A program made the translations under genes and the position numbers. The notes beneath the pieces were generated by a model. It was not told where the DNA came from. It ran no database searches and was given only the letters and a program-made list of their open reading frames with translations. Shown here piece by piece: positions 9,835-20,354 of a stretch of 64,000 nt of DNA. Position 1 is the first letter of the stretch. Every line of letters starts with the position of its first letter. The stretch covers positions 1,736,001 to 1,800,000 of the forward strand of contig NZ_CP007773.1 of NCBI RefSeq assembly GCF_000816305.1, given 5' to 3'. Source of the stretch: Campylobacter subantarcticus LMG 24377. GTDB taxonomy: Bacteria > Campylobacterota > Campylobacteria > Campylobacterales > Campylobacteraceae.

Positions 9835-9870
9835 TTATTTCGACAAAAAGTCATGAAAAAAGGATGGATC

Positions 9871-10359
9871 ATGTCAAATTTAGCATTTTTAGATCATCAA
9901 CAAAATTTAGGTTTAAAATATACTGATATTTGTCAAAATATTTTTGAAAGAGAAATCTTTACACATATGTATTTAGAATTTATCAGTTTTATTTTATTAG
10001 AAGATAAAGCTAAGCTAAAATACTTAAAAATCATCAATTCAAAAGAAGAATTTATCGTCGAATTTAAAATCAATAATCAAAAAAAATCTTTTGTTATCAA
10101 CAATAAAAAAAGCTTAAATGAAGAATTCAGCGCAAAGAGAATGACTCAAGAAGAATATGAGAGAGAAATTGCTAGAATTTATCAGATTGAAAGATATTTA
10201 AAAATACAAAACAATCTTCAAATTTTTTCTAATGAAATCAGCACCACAATGAAAAATCTTTTTAAAGACATGAATGAATTTAAAAGCTACATTGATATGC
10301 TTGAAACAAAAGAAAACACCCACAATCACTACTTATCAAAAATTTATAATATAGCTTAA
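9871..10359 (+). CDS. Flagellar-regulon hypothetical protein (sigma-54 dependent)
   Basis: The frame is open from 9829, but that position lies inside the sigma-54 promoter. The ATG at 9871, with AAAAAGGATGG just upstream, is the likely start and gives 162 residues. The protein is highly charged and mostly helical, with no signal peptide or membrane segment and no domain I recognise. The C-terminal half (about 85-162) has heptad-like stretches. It is not obviously FliJ despite following fliI. Expression with RpoN-dependent rod and hook genes suggests a flagellum-linked or co-expressed role, inferred only from its promoter. Confidence 0.75.
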   Translation: MSNLAFLDHQQNLGLKYTDICQNIFEREIFTHMYLEFISFILLEDKAKLKYLKIINSKEEFIVEFKINNQKKSFVINNKKSLNEEFSAKRMTQEEYEREIARIYQIERYLKIQNNLQIFSNEISTTMKNLFKDMNEFKSYIDMLETKENTHNHYLSKIYNIA

Positions 10360-10382
10360 TATTAATCAAACTTTGCCGATAA
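10356..10382 (+). promoter_or_regulatory. Sigma-28 (FliA) promoter for the 59-residue motility protein
   Basis: A perfect -10 GCCGATAA lies at 10375-10382, with TTAA at 10356-10359 exactly 15 bases upstream as the -35. The ATG is 30 bp downstream of the -10. This matches the FliA consensus TAAA-N15-GCCGATAA except for one base in the -35. Confidence 0.85.
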
Positions 10383-10412
10383 TAGTACTAATCCAAACAA
10401 AAGGAGTATGTT

Positions 10413-10592
10413 ATGGGCGAAGTTACCAATTCTCAAGCAGGTTTAATGCTTAACATTGCAACCACTATGATGAAAAAAACCATAGAGGTTAATGAAAATG
10501 CGGTAATGCAAGTATTAGAAGGCGTAAATGCAAACCCTGCTCCAACTACTACTCCTACTGCTAGTTCAGGATTGCTTGACATTTACGCTTAA
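10413..10592 (+). CDS. Small YjfB-like putative motility protein (59 aa)
   Basis: The short ORF begins MGEVTNSQAGLMLNIATTMM, continues through a helix with NENAVMQVLEGVNA, and ends in a Pro/Thr-rich linker and SSGLLDIYA. This resembles the YjfB family of putative motility proteins in length and pattern (a helix followed by a short hydrophobic tail after a P/T linker). AAAGGAG lies 8 bp before the ATG, and a consensus sigma-28 promoter drives it, grouping it with late flagellar genes such as flagellin. The family match is by eye. Function is unknown. Confidence 0.78.
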   Translation: MGEVTNSQAGLMLNIATTMMKKTIEVNENAVMQVLEGVNANPAPTTTPTASSGLLDIYA

Positions 10593-10615
10593 TTTTTCTC
10601 TTCGATTCAAAAATT

Positions 10616-10633
10616 TTGGCATAGCTTTTGCTT
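10616..10633 (+). promoter_or_regulatory. Sigma-54 promoter upstream of the 10670 gene
   Basis: TTGGCATAGCTTTTGCTTT has GG at 10618-10619 and GC at 10630-10631 with 10 bases between, a near-perfect RpoN site (TTGGCA-N-TTGC). It lies 39 bp before the ATG at 10670. Confidence 0.9.
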
Positions 10634-10669
10634 TTTTAAAGCTAAGCAATATTTTTGAAGAGAAGAGTT

Positions 10670-11815
10670 ATGTTTGTAAATTCTAATGTCAACCCGTATC
10701 AGAATTTTGCAAATTATCCATTTGCAAAAACTGAACACATTGAACAAAAAAAAGAAAACACTAATGTCAAAAACGATCTTCATGAGATCAAAAGTCCTAA
10801 TTTAGATTATAAAACTACTTATGCAAGTGAGTTTGGATTTAGAATCGATGAGCAAGGTTTTTTTGAAAAAGATCTTAACAAAACAGCAGCAATACCACTT
10901 GATTATGATATTAATATAAAAAGCATAAGAGAAATTTCAAAGCAACTTATCAAGCTAGATGAAAACCTAAACTACAACAAAATAGATCTACCAAGGCTTT
11001 TAAACACATATCATAATACACTTAAAACCATCAACACTGAATTTCAAAATAACAACAATGATTTTTTAAACAAAAGTCAGATTTTAGATTTACACCAAGG
11101 CTATAGCTATACTTATGAAGGAAAAATTTTAAAAGTTTATGAAAGCGCAAAAAGTTTACAAGGTGCAAAAGAAGCTAATAAAAATCTCAACACCCTTATG
11201 CTAGATAACAAAATAGGTGATTTTGCATTTAATGCGAGTATCGAAAACACAGCTAGCAACCCTATCATCAAGCCTTATTTAAACAAACAAGGGCAAGTTT
11301 CAAAAAGTGGTTTACTGCTTAATTATATTTATCATGATTTAAAAGAACAAAACCATCAAAAGGCTAATTTCTTTTTATCGCCCATTGAATTAGATATGTC
11401 TTCAAATGTCAAATTTCAAAAGCTCATGAGAGGTGAATTAAGTGTGCAGGATTTTCTAAATGAAAGCAACAAGGAAAAAATGAGTTTTGATTTATACTTA
11501 CACATTAACGGGGTGAATAAAAACAACACTTCAGAAGATAAACTTTCAGTTTTCTTCCAACAATACATCAACTACCAACACAGCATCAATATGCAAGAAT
11601 TTGCCAATTCAAGCTCTATTTATAGTCTTTATAGTGAACAAACTAGCAAAGAATTAGAGGCTTTAAAAGAAGAATTTAACCAAAATGACTCTCATATTGA
11701 TCTTGAAAAAATCAATACCCAAAAAGAAAATTTAGACACACAATTTTTAGAAAATCGCAAAAGACAAGCTAGTATTAACAAAATTTTACACTCTTACTTG
11801 AATGCAATGGCTTAA
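10670..11815 (+). CDS. Flagellar-regulon hypothetical protein (381 aa)
   Basis: The frame opens at a TTG at 10655, but the ATG at 10670 with AAGAGAAG upstream is the better start (381 residues). The protein is hydrophilic and Asn/Lys-rich, with no signal peptide and no membrane helix. It contains SEFGFRIDEQGFFEKDLN around residues 53-70, a pattern I associate with Campylobacter flagellar co-expressed proteins of unknown function. The C-terminus has a coiled-coil-like stretch (about 320-375). The perfect sigma-54 promoter puts it with hook-basal body genes. Secretion through the flagellar apparatus is a possibility, not shown. Confidence 0.75.
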   Translation: MFVNSNVNPYQNFANYPFAKTEHIEQKKENTNVKNDLHEIKSPNLDYKTTYASEFGFRIDEQGFFEKDLNKTAAIPLDYDINIKSIREISKQLIKLDENLNYNKIDLPRLLNTYHNTLKTINTEFQNNNNDFLNKSQILDLHQGYSYTYEGKILKVYESAKSLQGAKEANKNLNTLMLDNKIGDFAFNASIENTASNPIIKPYLNKQGQVSKSGLLLNYIYHDLKEQNHQKANFFLSPIELDMSSNVKFQKLMRGELSVQDFLNESNKEKMSFDLYLHINGVNKNNTSEDKLSVFFQQYINYQHSINMQEFANSSSIYSLYSEQTSKELEALKEEFNQNDSHIDLEKINTQKENLDTQFLENRKRQASINKILHSYLNAMA

Positions 11816-11854
11816 CTTGTGCTAAAATAATAACAAAATTTTTGCACAAGTTAA
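11812..11854 (+). terminator. Inverted repeat after the 10670 gene
   Basis: An 11-bp perfect inverted repeat (TTAACTTGTGC / GCACAAGTTAA, arms 11812-11822 and 11844-11854) has a 21-nt loop that includes an A/T-rich stretch. It overlaps the stop codon of the preceding gene. No clear T run follows, so termination is likely but not certain. Confidence 0.5.
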
Positions 11855-11908
11855 AAACACAAACGATTTAATGTTAAATTTAATATTTTAGTGTATATTA
11901 ACAAAAAA

Positions 11909-11921
11909 GATAAAAATTATC
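11909..11921 (+). promoter_or_regulatory. Candidate Fur-like or Fe-S-responsive operator upstream of nifS
   Basis: GATAA-AAA-TTATC is a perfect 5-bp dyad 20 bp upstream of the nifS start. It resembles half of a Fur box. An iron-linked control of Fe-S assembly would make sense, but this is a short motif in AT-rich DNA. Confidence 0.35.
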
Positions 11922-11925
11922 CTAA

Positions 11926-13119
<1,194 letters not shown>

Positions 13120-13129
13120 AGGATAAAAA

Positions 13130-14101
13130 ATGGCAAAAAATAATTTAATTGGCGGATCAATTTGGGATGAATACTCTCAAAAAGTACAAGATAGAATGAA
13201 CAACCCTCAACACATGGGAGAGTTCACACAAGAAGATGCAGAAAAAGCAAATGCAAAACTTATTGTTGCAGACTTTGGTGCAGAAAGCTGTGGTGATGCG
13301 GTTAGATTATACTGGTTAGTAGATGAAAAAACCGATAAAATCATCGATGCTAAATTTAAAAGTTTTGGCTGTGGAACAGCAATAGCAAGTAGTGATACTA
13401 TGGTTGATCTTTGTATAGGTAAAACTGTAGATGAAGCTGTAAAAATTACCAATTTAGATGTTGAATTTGCAATGAGAGATAACCCAGAAACTCCTGCAGT
13501 TCCACCTCAAAAAATGCATTGTTCTGTTATGGCTTATGATGTTATCAAACAAGCAGCAGCACGCTATAAAGGGGTAAACCCTGAAGATTTTGAAGATCAA
13601 ATCATTGTTTGTGAGTGCGCTAGAGTTAGCCTTGGAACAATCAAAGAAGTAATTAGACTAAATGATCTACACACTGTGGAAGAAATCACTCAATTTACCA
13701 AAGCAGGTGCTTTTTGTAAATCATGTGTAAAAGCAGGTGGGCACGAGGAAAAAGATTATTATCTTGTTGATATTTTGGCTGAAACTAGAGCTGAAATGGA
13801 AAGAGCAAAACTAAAAGATCAAAGTAAAACCGATATGGCTTTTGATGACATGACCATGGTAAAACAACTAAAAGCCGTAGAAGCGGTGCTAGATAGCGAT
13901 GTACGCCCAATGCTACATGGAGATGGCGGAGATTTAGAAGTAATCGATATCCAAAAAAGTGACAGTAAAAATATAGATATTTACATACGCTACCTTGGTG
14001 CTTGCAGTGGCTGTTCAAGTGGAAGTGGTGCAACTTTATACGCTATAGAAAACATCTTGCAAGAAGAACTAAGTCCAAATATACGCGTTATACCAGTTTA
14101 A
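13130..14101 (+). CDS. nifU: NifU Fe-S cluster scaffold protein
   Basis: The 323-residue protein has the full NifU layout: an IscU-like N-terminal scaffold (Cys in ESCGDAVRLYW, FGCGTAIASSD and MHCSVMAYD), a central [2Fe-2S] Bfd-like domain (VCECARVSLGTIKE and FCKSCVKAGGHEEKDYYLVD), and a C-terminal Nfu domain with CSGC in GACSGCSSGSG. It assembles clusters from sulfur delivered by NifS and passes them to apoproteins. The stop codon lies in the 5' arm of a terminator hairpin, marking the end of the nifS-nifU operon. Confidence 0.95.
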   Translation: MAKNNLIGGSIWDEYSQKVQDRMNNPQHMGEFTQEDAEKANAKLIVADFGAESCGDAVRLYWLVDEKTDKIIDAKFKSFGCGTAIASSDTMVDLCIGKTVDEAVKITNLDVEFAMRDNPETPAVPPQKMHCSVMAYDVIKQAAARYKGVNPEDFEDQIIVCECARVSLGTIKEVIRLNDLHTVEEITQFTKAGAFCKSCVKAGGHEEKDYYLVDILAETRAEMERAKLKDQSKTDMAFDDMTMVKQLKAVEAVLDSDVRPMLHGDGGDLEVIDIQKSDSKNIDIYIRYLGACSGCSSGSGATLYAIENILQEELSPNIRVIPV

Positions 14102-14126
14102 GCAGTTTTTTCTGCTTAAACTTTTT
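14096..14126 (+). terminator. Intrinsic terminator of nifSU
   Basis: A 10-bp perfect stem GTTTAAGCAG / CTGCTTAAAC (14096-14105 and 14112-14121) has a T6 loop and is followed by TTTTT. The nifU stop codon is in the 5' arm. Confidence 0.85.
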
Positions 14127-14183
14127 GATTTAAAGCCTTTTTATGTTAAAATATTATTTTATTAATTTTTAAAAAGGCTATTT

Positions 14184-15344
14184 ATGCAAAGACTTCAAAC
14201 CTTTGTTCAAAGCGAAACTTTTCCAGGTGTTTTGCTGATATTCTTTACCGTACTTGCACTCATTTTACAAAACAGTTCTTTAACAGATCAATACACTAAC
14301 TTTTTAAATATACCTTTTGGTTTTCAAGCAGGAAGTTTAGAAATTTTCAAACCTTTGCTTTTATGGATTAATGATGGCTTGATTGCAATATTTTTCTTTG
14401 CAATTGGACTTGAGTTAAAATACGAAGTAACCAAAGGTCAACTCAATAGTGTTAAAGCTATGTCCTTGCCTGTATTTGCAGCACTTGGTGGTATGATTGT
14501 CCCTGCATTGATTTTTGCATTTTTTAACTATAAAGATCCTTTTGCACTACAAGGCTGGGCTATACCCACTGCAACTGATGTTGCTTTTGCTGTGGGAATT
14601 TTAATGCTTTTGGGCAAGCAAGTACCCACCTCTTTAAAACTATTTTTACTTTCTTTGGCAATTTTTGATGACTTAGGTGCGATTATTGTGATTGCATTGT
14701 TTTACACAAGTGAACTTTCAGTATTTGCGATGATTGCTGCTTTGGTTTGTATTTTGGCGCTTTACTTGCTCAACCATTTTCATATCACTAAAAAATCTTT
14801 TTATATTATCATTGCTATTATTTTTTGGATTAGTATGCTAAAAAGCGGAGTGCATGCAACCTTAGCAGGAGTAATCACTGCTTTATTTATACCATTTGAA
14901 ACCAAAAGCGGAAAATCTTTTCTAAAAGAAATCGAACACGATCTAGCTCCTTGGGTGAGTTATTTTATCTTGCCTATTTTTGCTTTTGCAAATGCAGGGG
15001 TGGATTTAAAAGACATGGATCCAAGCTTTATGTTTTCATCAGTAAGCCTAGGGATTATTCTAGGTTTATTCTTAGGAAAGCAAATTGGTGTGTTTTTATT
15101 TTCCTATATTAGTATCAAGTTAGGTTTGGCAAAATTGCCACAAAATGTTAACTTTAAACAACTCTATGGCGTTTGTATTCTCACTGGTATAGGTTTTACC
15201 ATGAGCTTTTTTATCGATGGCTTAGCTTATCAAAATAGTGATATTTTTGCATATTCTGACAAGTTAGCCATTTTAGTTGCGTCACTACTAAGTGCTGCAG
15301 TTGGATATGTTTATCTCAAGCTCATATATAGCCTTAAAAAATGA
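14184..15344 (+). CDS. nhaA: Na+/H+ antiporter NhaA (intact copy)
   Basis: The 386-residue polytopic inner membrane protein has NhaA hallmarks: [20 protein letters not shown] near residues 62-82, [11 protein letters not shown], and the paired ion-binding aspartates in [18 protein letters not shown] (equivalent to E. coli Asp163/Asp164). It also has [14 protein letters not shown] and a C-terminal [10 protein letters not shown]. It exchanges cytoplasmic Na+ for periplasmic H+. The gene ends with ATGA, overlapping the start of a second, decayed nhaA by 4 bp, so the two arose as a tandem pair. Confidence 0.95.
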   Translation: MQRLQTFVQSETFPGVLLIFFTVLALILQNSSLTDQYTNFLNIPFGFQAGSLEIFKPLLLWINDGLIAIFFFAIGLELKYEVTKGQLNSVKAMSLPVFAALGGMIVPALIFAFFNYKDPFALQGWAIPTATDVAFAVGILMLLGKQVPTSLKLFLLSLAIFDDLGAIIVIALFYTSELSVFAMIAALVCILALYLLNHFHITKKSFYIIIAIIFWISMLKSGVHATLAGVITALFIPFETKSGKSFLKEIEHDLAPWVSYFILPIFAFANAGVDLKDMDPSFMFSSVSLGIILGLFLGKQIGVFLFSYISIKLGLAKLPQNVNFKQLYGVCILTGIGFTMSFFIDGLAYQNSDIFAYSDKLAILVASLLSAAVGYVYLKLIYSLKK

Positions 15345-16492
15345 AACTTAAAAGCTTCCAAAACTTTTTATCGCTTGAAATTTTAGGAGGATTGTTGCTT
15401 TTAGTCGCAACCATCCTCGCGCTTTTACTTAAAAATAACCCTTATGGGGAGCATTATATGCATTTTTTAAGTGTAGAAATGGGATTGAAATTGGAGCTTG
15501 GGAGCTTTTTAAACCTTCGCTTTTATGGATTAATGATGGCTTGATTGTGATTTTTTTCTTTGCAATTGGACTTGAGTTAAAGAAAGAATTTGTCCAAGGA
15601 GAATTTAAAACTCTTAGCAATATTACCTTGCCTTTAATGGCTGCTATAGGTGACATAGTCGCACCTGCGTTAATTTTTTGTGCTGTAAATTTTAACGATG
15701 CATATGTTTTAAAAGGCTGGGCTATGCCCACTACGACCGATACTGCATTTGCTCTAGTAATTCTTGCCATGCTAAAACAACACACACCGAATTCACTCAA
15801 AGTTTTTCTAGTATCTTTGGCTATTTTTGATGATGTGGGGGCTATTTTAATTATAGCTATTTTTTTATACTAACGAACTTTCAACTCTAGCTTTTTTGTT
15901 GTATTTTGTTGTATCATAGGATTATTTTTACTTAATCACTTAGATAATGAAAGAAAATCTTTCTACTACATACTTGGTACTTTACTGTGTTTAGTGTTTT
16001 AAAAAGTGGCGTGCATGCAACCTTAACAGGTATTATCACTGCTTTATTTATCTCGGTTTTTACAAAAAAATAATCATGCATTGCTAGAAATCGAACATGG
16101 TTTAAAATTTTGGATTGCTTTTGTAATACTACCGCTCTTTGCTTTTGCAAATACAGGGGTAGATCTTTCAAAAATTGAAACACATATGCTATTTAGCAGC
16201 TTAAGTGTAGGTATTTTCCTAGGCTTGTTTATCGGGAAACAACTAGGTGTGTTTGATTTTGCCTATATGGCCATTAAATTTAAACTTGTAAAATTTACCC
16301 AAAGATACCAATTTTAAACAACTCTATAGCGTTTGCATACTCATTGGTATAGGTTTTACTGTGAACTTTTTTATCGATGCACTTACTTATGAAGTCAGTG
16401 GTATATTTAATTTTGTAGATAACTTTGCTATTTTGCCAGCTTCCTTAGCTTCGGATATTTTTGGGTATTTTTACCTACGATTTGTTCGTTGA
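15341..16492 (+). pseudogene. Second nhaA copy, decayed by several frameshifts and stops
   Basis: NhaA-like peptides follow each other in order but in different frames: an N-terminal part from 15341, then [18 protein letters not shown] to [13 protein letters not shown] (15510-15870), then [19 protein letters not shown] around 16000, [20 protein letters not shown] (from 16081), and a last part reading [20 protein letters not shown] to a TGA at 16490-16492. Breaks occur near 15490 (frameshift), 15865 (extra T in a T run), about 15915 to 16070 (several stops), and near 16297 (extra T before ACCCAAAG). The neighbouring intact copy and clean flanks argue against poor sequencing. It cannot make a working antiporter. 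Confidence 0.9.
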
Positions 16493-16518
16493 TTAAGTTT
16501 TTTTTAAAAAAAATAAGA

Positions 16519-16524
16519 TATAAT
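16519..16524 (+). promoter_or_regulatory. -10 box of the tRNA-Glu promoter
   Basis: A consensus TATAAT with an upstream A/T-rich run ends 25 bases before the tRNA 5' end. This is typical of Campylobacter sigma-70 promoters, which often lack a -35 box. Confidence 0.65.
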
Positions 16525-16549
16525 TTGACTTCCTATATTAATTTTGAAA

Positions 16550-16624
16550 GGCCCATTCGTCTAGCGGTTAGGACATCGCCCTTTCACGGCGGTAACACGA
16601 GTTCGAGTCTCGTATGGGTCACCA
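16550..16624 (+). tRNA. tRNA-Glu (anticodon TTC)
   Basis: The 75-nt cloverleaf has acceptor arms GGCCCAT / ATGGGTC, a GTTCGAGTC T-arm sequence, and an anticodon stem GCC/GGC around loop CTTTCAC, giving anticodon TTC. The discriminator is A and CCA is encoded (16622-16624). It stands alone between the nhaA pseudogene and a minus-strand gene. The 216 bp after it hold no convincing gene. Confidence 0.96.
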
Positions 16625-16840
16625 CTCTTTTAATTTATAAATATAAAAACTACAAATGGCAATTTCCTTAACTAAACTTGATTTATAATCAATACATCAA
16701 ATAAATATTCTAAAAGTAAAAATATAAATAAATTTTACCTGCTAGCAGAGCTTATAAGATTTTATGAAAAATATGATGAATTTTATTGAAGATATTACGG
16801 GTAATGAAATTTATCCTTTAAAAGTTTATAAGATAGAATT

Positions 16841-17467
16841 TTAACCTTCTTTATTTTCCCCATCTTTAAAAGAAAATATAGGCAAACTTAAACCATAATA
16901 TATCGCTAAAAGTCTTGCTATGGTTCCTACAATCAATGAAGCAAGAATGACCCACAACTCATCTACGCCAAAAATATACAATATATAATACAAAGCCCCT
17001 GTTAATATAGCCACACCGGCATAAATTTCTTTTTGAAATACAAGTGGTATCCTAGCACATAATATATCTCTTAATATCCCACCAAATACACCCGTAATCA
17101 CAGCTGAGCTCACAGCCACTATAAAACTATACCCCATTTCTATTGCAATTTGCGCGCCTAAAACGCTAAAAACAACCAAACCTATGGCATCTAAAATCAA
17201 AAAAAGTTTTTCAAGTTTTATGACATATTTAGCAATTTTTGTTGTAATCATAGCTGTAACGCAAATTAAAATCACATATTCAGGAGTTTTAATCCAGGTT
17301 AGTGGATGATGATCAAGTAAAATATCTCTAATTGAACCTCCACCAATTGCGGTTACTAAAGCTATAAATATTACTCCGAAAAGATCCATTTTATGCCGTC
17401 CTGCAGCAATGGCTCCTGTCATAGCATCAACAGTAATTCCGATAATATAAAGTATAGTTAAAAGCAT
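16841..17467 (-). CDS. TRIC-family cation channel protein (YicG/YadS, UPF0126)
   Basis: The protein has about 208 residues and seven predicted membrane helices in two repeats. Each repeat carries the glycine-rich signature: [14 protein letters not shown] and [15 protein letters not shown]. Bacterial TRIC homologues form trimeric cation (K+) channels. An open frame starts with TTG at 17497, but that codon lies inside the terminator hairpin of the upstream gene. The ATG at 17467 gives [19 protein letters not shown], which fits the usual YicG N-terminus, so I prefer it. It lies downstream of the ATP-grasp gene, separated by the terminator. Confidence 0.82.
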   Translation of the reverse strand: MLLTILYIIGITVDAMTGAIAAGRHKMDLFGVIFIALVTAIGGGSIRDILLDHHPLTWIKTPEYVILICVTAMITTKIAKYVIKLEKLFLILDAIGLVVFSVLGAQIAIEMGYSFIVAVSSAVITGVFGGILRDILCARIPLVFQKEIYAGVAILTGALYYILYIFGVDELWVILASLIVGTIARLLAIYYGLSLPIFSFKDGENKEG

Positions 17468-17480
17468 AATGAGTTTAAAA

Positions 17481-17502
17481 AACCCTTGTTTGAACAAGGG
17501 TT
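17481..17502 (-). terminator. Intrinsic terminator of the ATP-grasp gene
   Basis: Read on minus, AACCCTTGT / ACAAGGGTT forms a 9-bp stem with a 4-nt loop, followed by TTTT. It begins inside the stop codon at 17501-17503 and occupies the 5' leader of the next gene. Confidence 0.75.
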
Positions 17503-18544
17503 AGTTTTTACTTACAATATTAATGATGTTTTGAGCTACTTTTTTAGCAATAGGCTCAACAAATTCAGCAGGAGAAGTAAATCCTACACAAGAGCAATTA
17601 ATCTCACCTAAAACATATTTATCTTTACCATTTTCATCTGTATCTAAGATAAAATCAGCAGTCCAAATCAAAGGTATATCATAATTTCCAAGTTTTGAAC
17701 GAATTTCTGGCAAAGTAGCTAAAAACCAATCAACCAATTTTTGCCAATCTTTTGGCTCATCATATCTATATTTTGCACCTGAAAAAAGTGTCGCAGAGAA
17801 TGCATCAGCACCTTCTGCTGGCTTTTTATGTACTACATAAATTGGAGTGTGATAAAGCATTAAAATTCTAATCTCACCTTCTTTAATACGAGGCAAAAAA
17901 GTCATATCTACAAGCATTCCATTATCACCAATGATGTATTGCTCGCAAAAATCCATAAACTCACCAAGTTCTCTTTCTTCTGTGTGATTATCTTTTGCTT
18001 CAGTACATTTGATTTTTGCATTTAATGGCACACTCACAGCTCCTGCTGGTAGCTCATCTATCAATCTCACACGCCAAATTCCCTCACCTGTTGAGCCACG
18101 GTTTTGTTTTAAAACTCTCTCGCCTTTTGCTAAAGTTTTTGGAAAACTTTCTTTAAAAGTTTTTGTATCATAATACGCATAAGTATCCTCAGGCACTAAA
18201 GAAGTTTTGTTAAGCTTAGTTAATGCATCTTTAGCACCATATCCTATCATAGCATCAGGATGAGGCATACCTATAACACCATTTGTACAAAGTTTTCTTA
18301 GCATATCAAAATATTCATTTTCTTCTTTTAAATTTCCTGGGTTGATTCTAGATACATAAGCATCAGCATTGTTTTTTACATATTCATAAATTTCATCTTT
18401 TTTATCTACTTCAAAAAAGATTACCTCAGCATTCCAGCCTTGCTCTTTTAAAGCATTTACCATAGGCATAGTGTCTTTTCTATGACCATCTTCACCTTTA
18501 TCGCTACCACCTCTAACTTCAAAAAACACAATATTTTTTTTCAT
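17501..18544 (-). CDS. Putative ATP-grasp family protein (glutathione-synthetase-like fold)
   Basis: The protein has 347 residues. The middle carries ATP-grasp features: GERVLKQNRGSTGEGIWRV (about 142-160) fits the lysine plus glycine-rich ATP-binding loop, and WTADFILDTDENG with LGEINCSCVGF (about 295-327) fits the metal-binding Asp/Glu-x-Asn strand. An N-terminal Rossmann-like part begins NIVFFEVRGGSDKGEDGH. ATP-grasp enzymes join a carboxylate to an amine or thiol through an acyl phosphate; the substrate here is unknown. No signal peptide is seen. It lies 56 bp after aroC in the same direction and has its own terminator. Confidence 0.7.
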   Translation of the reverse strand: MKKNIVFFEVRGGSDKGEDGHRKDTMPMVNALKEQGWNAEVIFFEVDKKDEIYEYVKNNADAYVSRINPGNLKEENEYFDMLRKLCTNGVIGMPHPDAMIGYGAKDALTKLNKTSLVPEDTYAYYDTKTFKESFPKTLAKGERVLKQNRGSTGEGIWRVRLIDELPAGAVSVPLNAKIKCTEAKDNHTEERELGEFMDFCEQYIIGDNGMLVDMTFLPRIKEGEIRILMLYHTPIYVVHKKPAEGADAFSATLFSGAKYRYDEPKDWQKLVDWFLATLPEIRSKLGNYDIPLIWTADFILDTDENGKDKYVLGEINCSCVGFTSPAEFVEPIAKKVAQNIINIVSKN

Positions 18545-18600
18545 ATTTCTCCCTTTTTTTAAAGATATTTTATCATCATATCTAAATAAGTATTAAATTT

Positions 18601-19689
18601 TTATTTATTTTTTCCATAAACGCGTTGTAAATTTTGCAAATTTGAGCTTACATTTAAAAGCAAAGCATCAGCCATGCATATAGCTACCATAGCATTTACT
18701 ACAACACTACCTCTTATACCCACACAAGGATCATGCCTGCCTTTTAGCTCGTGTATAATATTTTCTCCTTGAGTATTTTGCGTTTGTTGGGGTAAAAATA
18801 TAGAAGGGGTTGGTTTAAAATAAGTTTTTATATCAACAAAATCTCCATTAGAAATTCCACCTAATATCCCACCACTATGATTGCTTAAAAACACCCCATC
18901 TTTTAACTCATCATTATTTTGACTTCCATACATATAGCTACTTTGAATACCACTTCCTATTTCTATAGCTTTAACAGCATTTACTCCCATAATCGCATGA
19001 GCAAGTTTAGAATCAAGCTTATCATACAAAGGCTCACCTAAACCTTTAATAGGATTTTTTACTCTAGTAAAAACTCTAGCACCTATACTATTTTTAGCCT
19101 TTTTAGCCTTTAAAATTTCATCCTTAAAACTTTGTTCTAAATTTTTATCTAAAGCATAAACTTCACTATTTTTAGCATAATCAAAATCAAACTCATCATT
19201 GTTAAGTTTGCTATCAATGTTTCCTACTCCAAAAACTCCGCTCATTATCTCTATATCAAATTCTTTTAAAAGCATTTGTGCCACAGTTCCTGCTGCTACT
19301 CTTGCTATACCTTCTCTAGCACTAGCTCTTCCACCACCTCTATAATCTCTAATGCCATATTTGTGATAATAAGTAAAATCAGCATGCGCGGGACGAAATA
19401 CATCTTTTTCATAATCTTTTGAGCGTGTATTTTCATTATATACCAAAACACTTATAGGAGCCCCTGTTGTATAACCCTCAAAAACCCCGCTTAAAACTTG
19501 AGCCTTATCTTCTTCTTTTCTAGGAGTACTAAATTTATTTTGACCTGGTTTTCTTTTATCTAGCATTTCTTGCAAAAAATCAAAATCAAACTTCACTCCT
19601 GCTGGCATACCATCTATTACACAACCTATAGCTTGACCATGAGATTCGCCAAAGCTTGTAAATTTAAATCTTTTTCCAAAGCTATTCAT
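18601..19689 (-). CDS. aroC: Chorismate synthase
   Basis: The 362-residue protein starts [30 protein letters not shown], shown here only in part ([15 protein letters not shown]), the first chorismate synthase signature. [16 protein letters not shown] is the second, and the C-terminal [10 protein letters not shown] is the third. It converts EPSP to chorismate using reduced flavin, the last shikimate step. It overlaps the end of rnc by 4 bp and is distal in the TPR-rnhA-rnc-aroC operon. Confidence 0.97.
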   Translation of the reverse strand: MNSFGKRFKFTSFGESHGQAIGCVIDGMPAGVKFDFDFLQEMLDKRKPGQNKFSTPRKEEDKAQVLSGVFEGYTTGAPISVLVYNENTRSKDYEKDVFRPAHADFTYYHKYGIRDYRGGGRASAREGIARVAAGTVAQMLLKEFDIEIMSGVFGVGNIDSKLNNDEFDFDYAKNSEVYALDKNLEQSFKDEILKAKKAKNSIGARVFTRVKNPIKGLGEPLYDKLDSKLAHAIMGVNAVKAIEIGSGIQSSYMYGSQNNDELKDGVFLSNHSGGILGGISNGDFVDIKTYFKPTPSIFLPQQTQNTQGENIIHELKGRHDPCVGIRGSVVVNAMVAICMADALLLNVSSNLQNLQRVYGKNK

Positions 19690-20354
19690 AGTTTTCCTAA
19701 TTTCTCAAGTGCGATTTTAGCACATTGTTGTTGAGCTTCTTTTTTACTACCTGCTGTAGATCTTGCTACTTCTATGCCTTGAATTTTTACTACAATTTCA
19801 AATTGCTTTTTATGATCAGGCCCAAAAGCTTTCACCACTACATACTCAGGAGTTCCCGCCATATTTGCCTGCGTGATTTCTTGCAATTTCGTCTTATAGT
19901 CTTTAAATAAACTTTGCGTGTCAATATGTGGATAAACTTCATTAAGCAAATTTAATGCTATATTTTTAGTTTTCTCAAAACCTATTTCTAAATACAAAGC
20001 ACCCATCAATGCCTCAAAAGCATCAGAAAGTATAGAAGGTTTATTGCGTCCATCATTATTTTCTTCTGCAATAGACATAAAAATACATGCTCCAAGATCA
20101 AGTTTTTGTGCTAAGGTTGCAAAAGATTTTTCATTCACCAAAGCTGCCCTAAGCTTAGAAAGGTTTCCTTCTGAGTCTTTTTGAAATTTAAAAAACAAAA
20201 ACTCCCCTACTACTAAATCCATCACAGCATCACCTAAAAACTCTAATCTTTCATTATTATAAGGCTTTTTGTAACTTTTATGCGTCAAAGCTTCGATGAG
20301 CAATTGCTCATTTTCAAAATAATAATTTAATCTTTCTTGGAGTTTTTTAAGCAT
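19686..20354 (-). CDS. rnc: Ribonuclease III
   Basis: The 222-residue protein has the RNase III signature [15 protein letters not shown] at 34-48 with the catalytic acidic residues, a second acidic site in [14 protein letters not shown], and a C-terminal double-stranded RNA binding domain (about 150-220; [26 protein letters not shown]). It cleaves double-stranded RNA, including rRNA precursors. It overlaps rnhA by 8 bp at its start and aroC by 4 bp at its end. Confidence 0.97.
   Translation of the reverse strand: MLKKLQERLNYYFENEQLLIEALTHKSYKKPYNNERLEFLGDAVMDLVVGEFLFFKFQKDSEGNLSKLRAALVNEKSFATLAQKLDLGACIFMSIAEENNDGRNKPSILSDAFEALMGALYLEIGFEKTKNIALNLLNEVYPHIDTQSLFKDYKTKLQEITQANMAGTPEYVVVKAFGPDHKKQFEIVVKIQGIEVARSTAGSKKEAQQQCAKIALEKLGKL

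Noticed and set aside
9829-9870. Longer start of the gene after fliI
   Set aside because: The extra codons lie within the sigma-54 promoter and its likely untranslated leader; the ATG at 9871 has a good ribosome site.
16489-16671. Open frame across tRNA-Glu
   Set aside because: It runs through the tRNA and has no ribosome site; it is a chance frame.
16625-16843. Short open stretch encoding MKNMMNFIEDITGNEIYPLK and a neighbouring frame reading AELIRFYEKYDEFY after tRNA-Glu
   Set aside because: The two frames might be a gene remnant, but they are too short, have no ribosome site and match no family I recognise. tRNA-flanking debris is possible but not supported.
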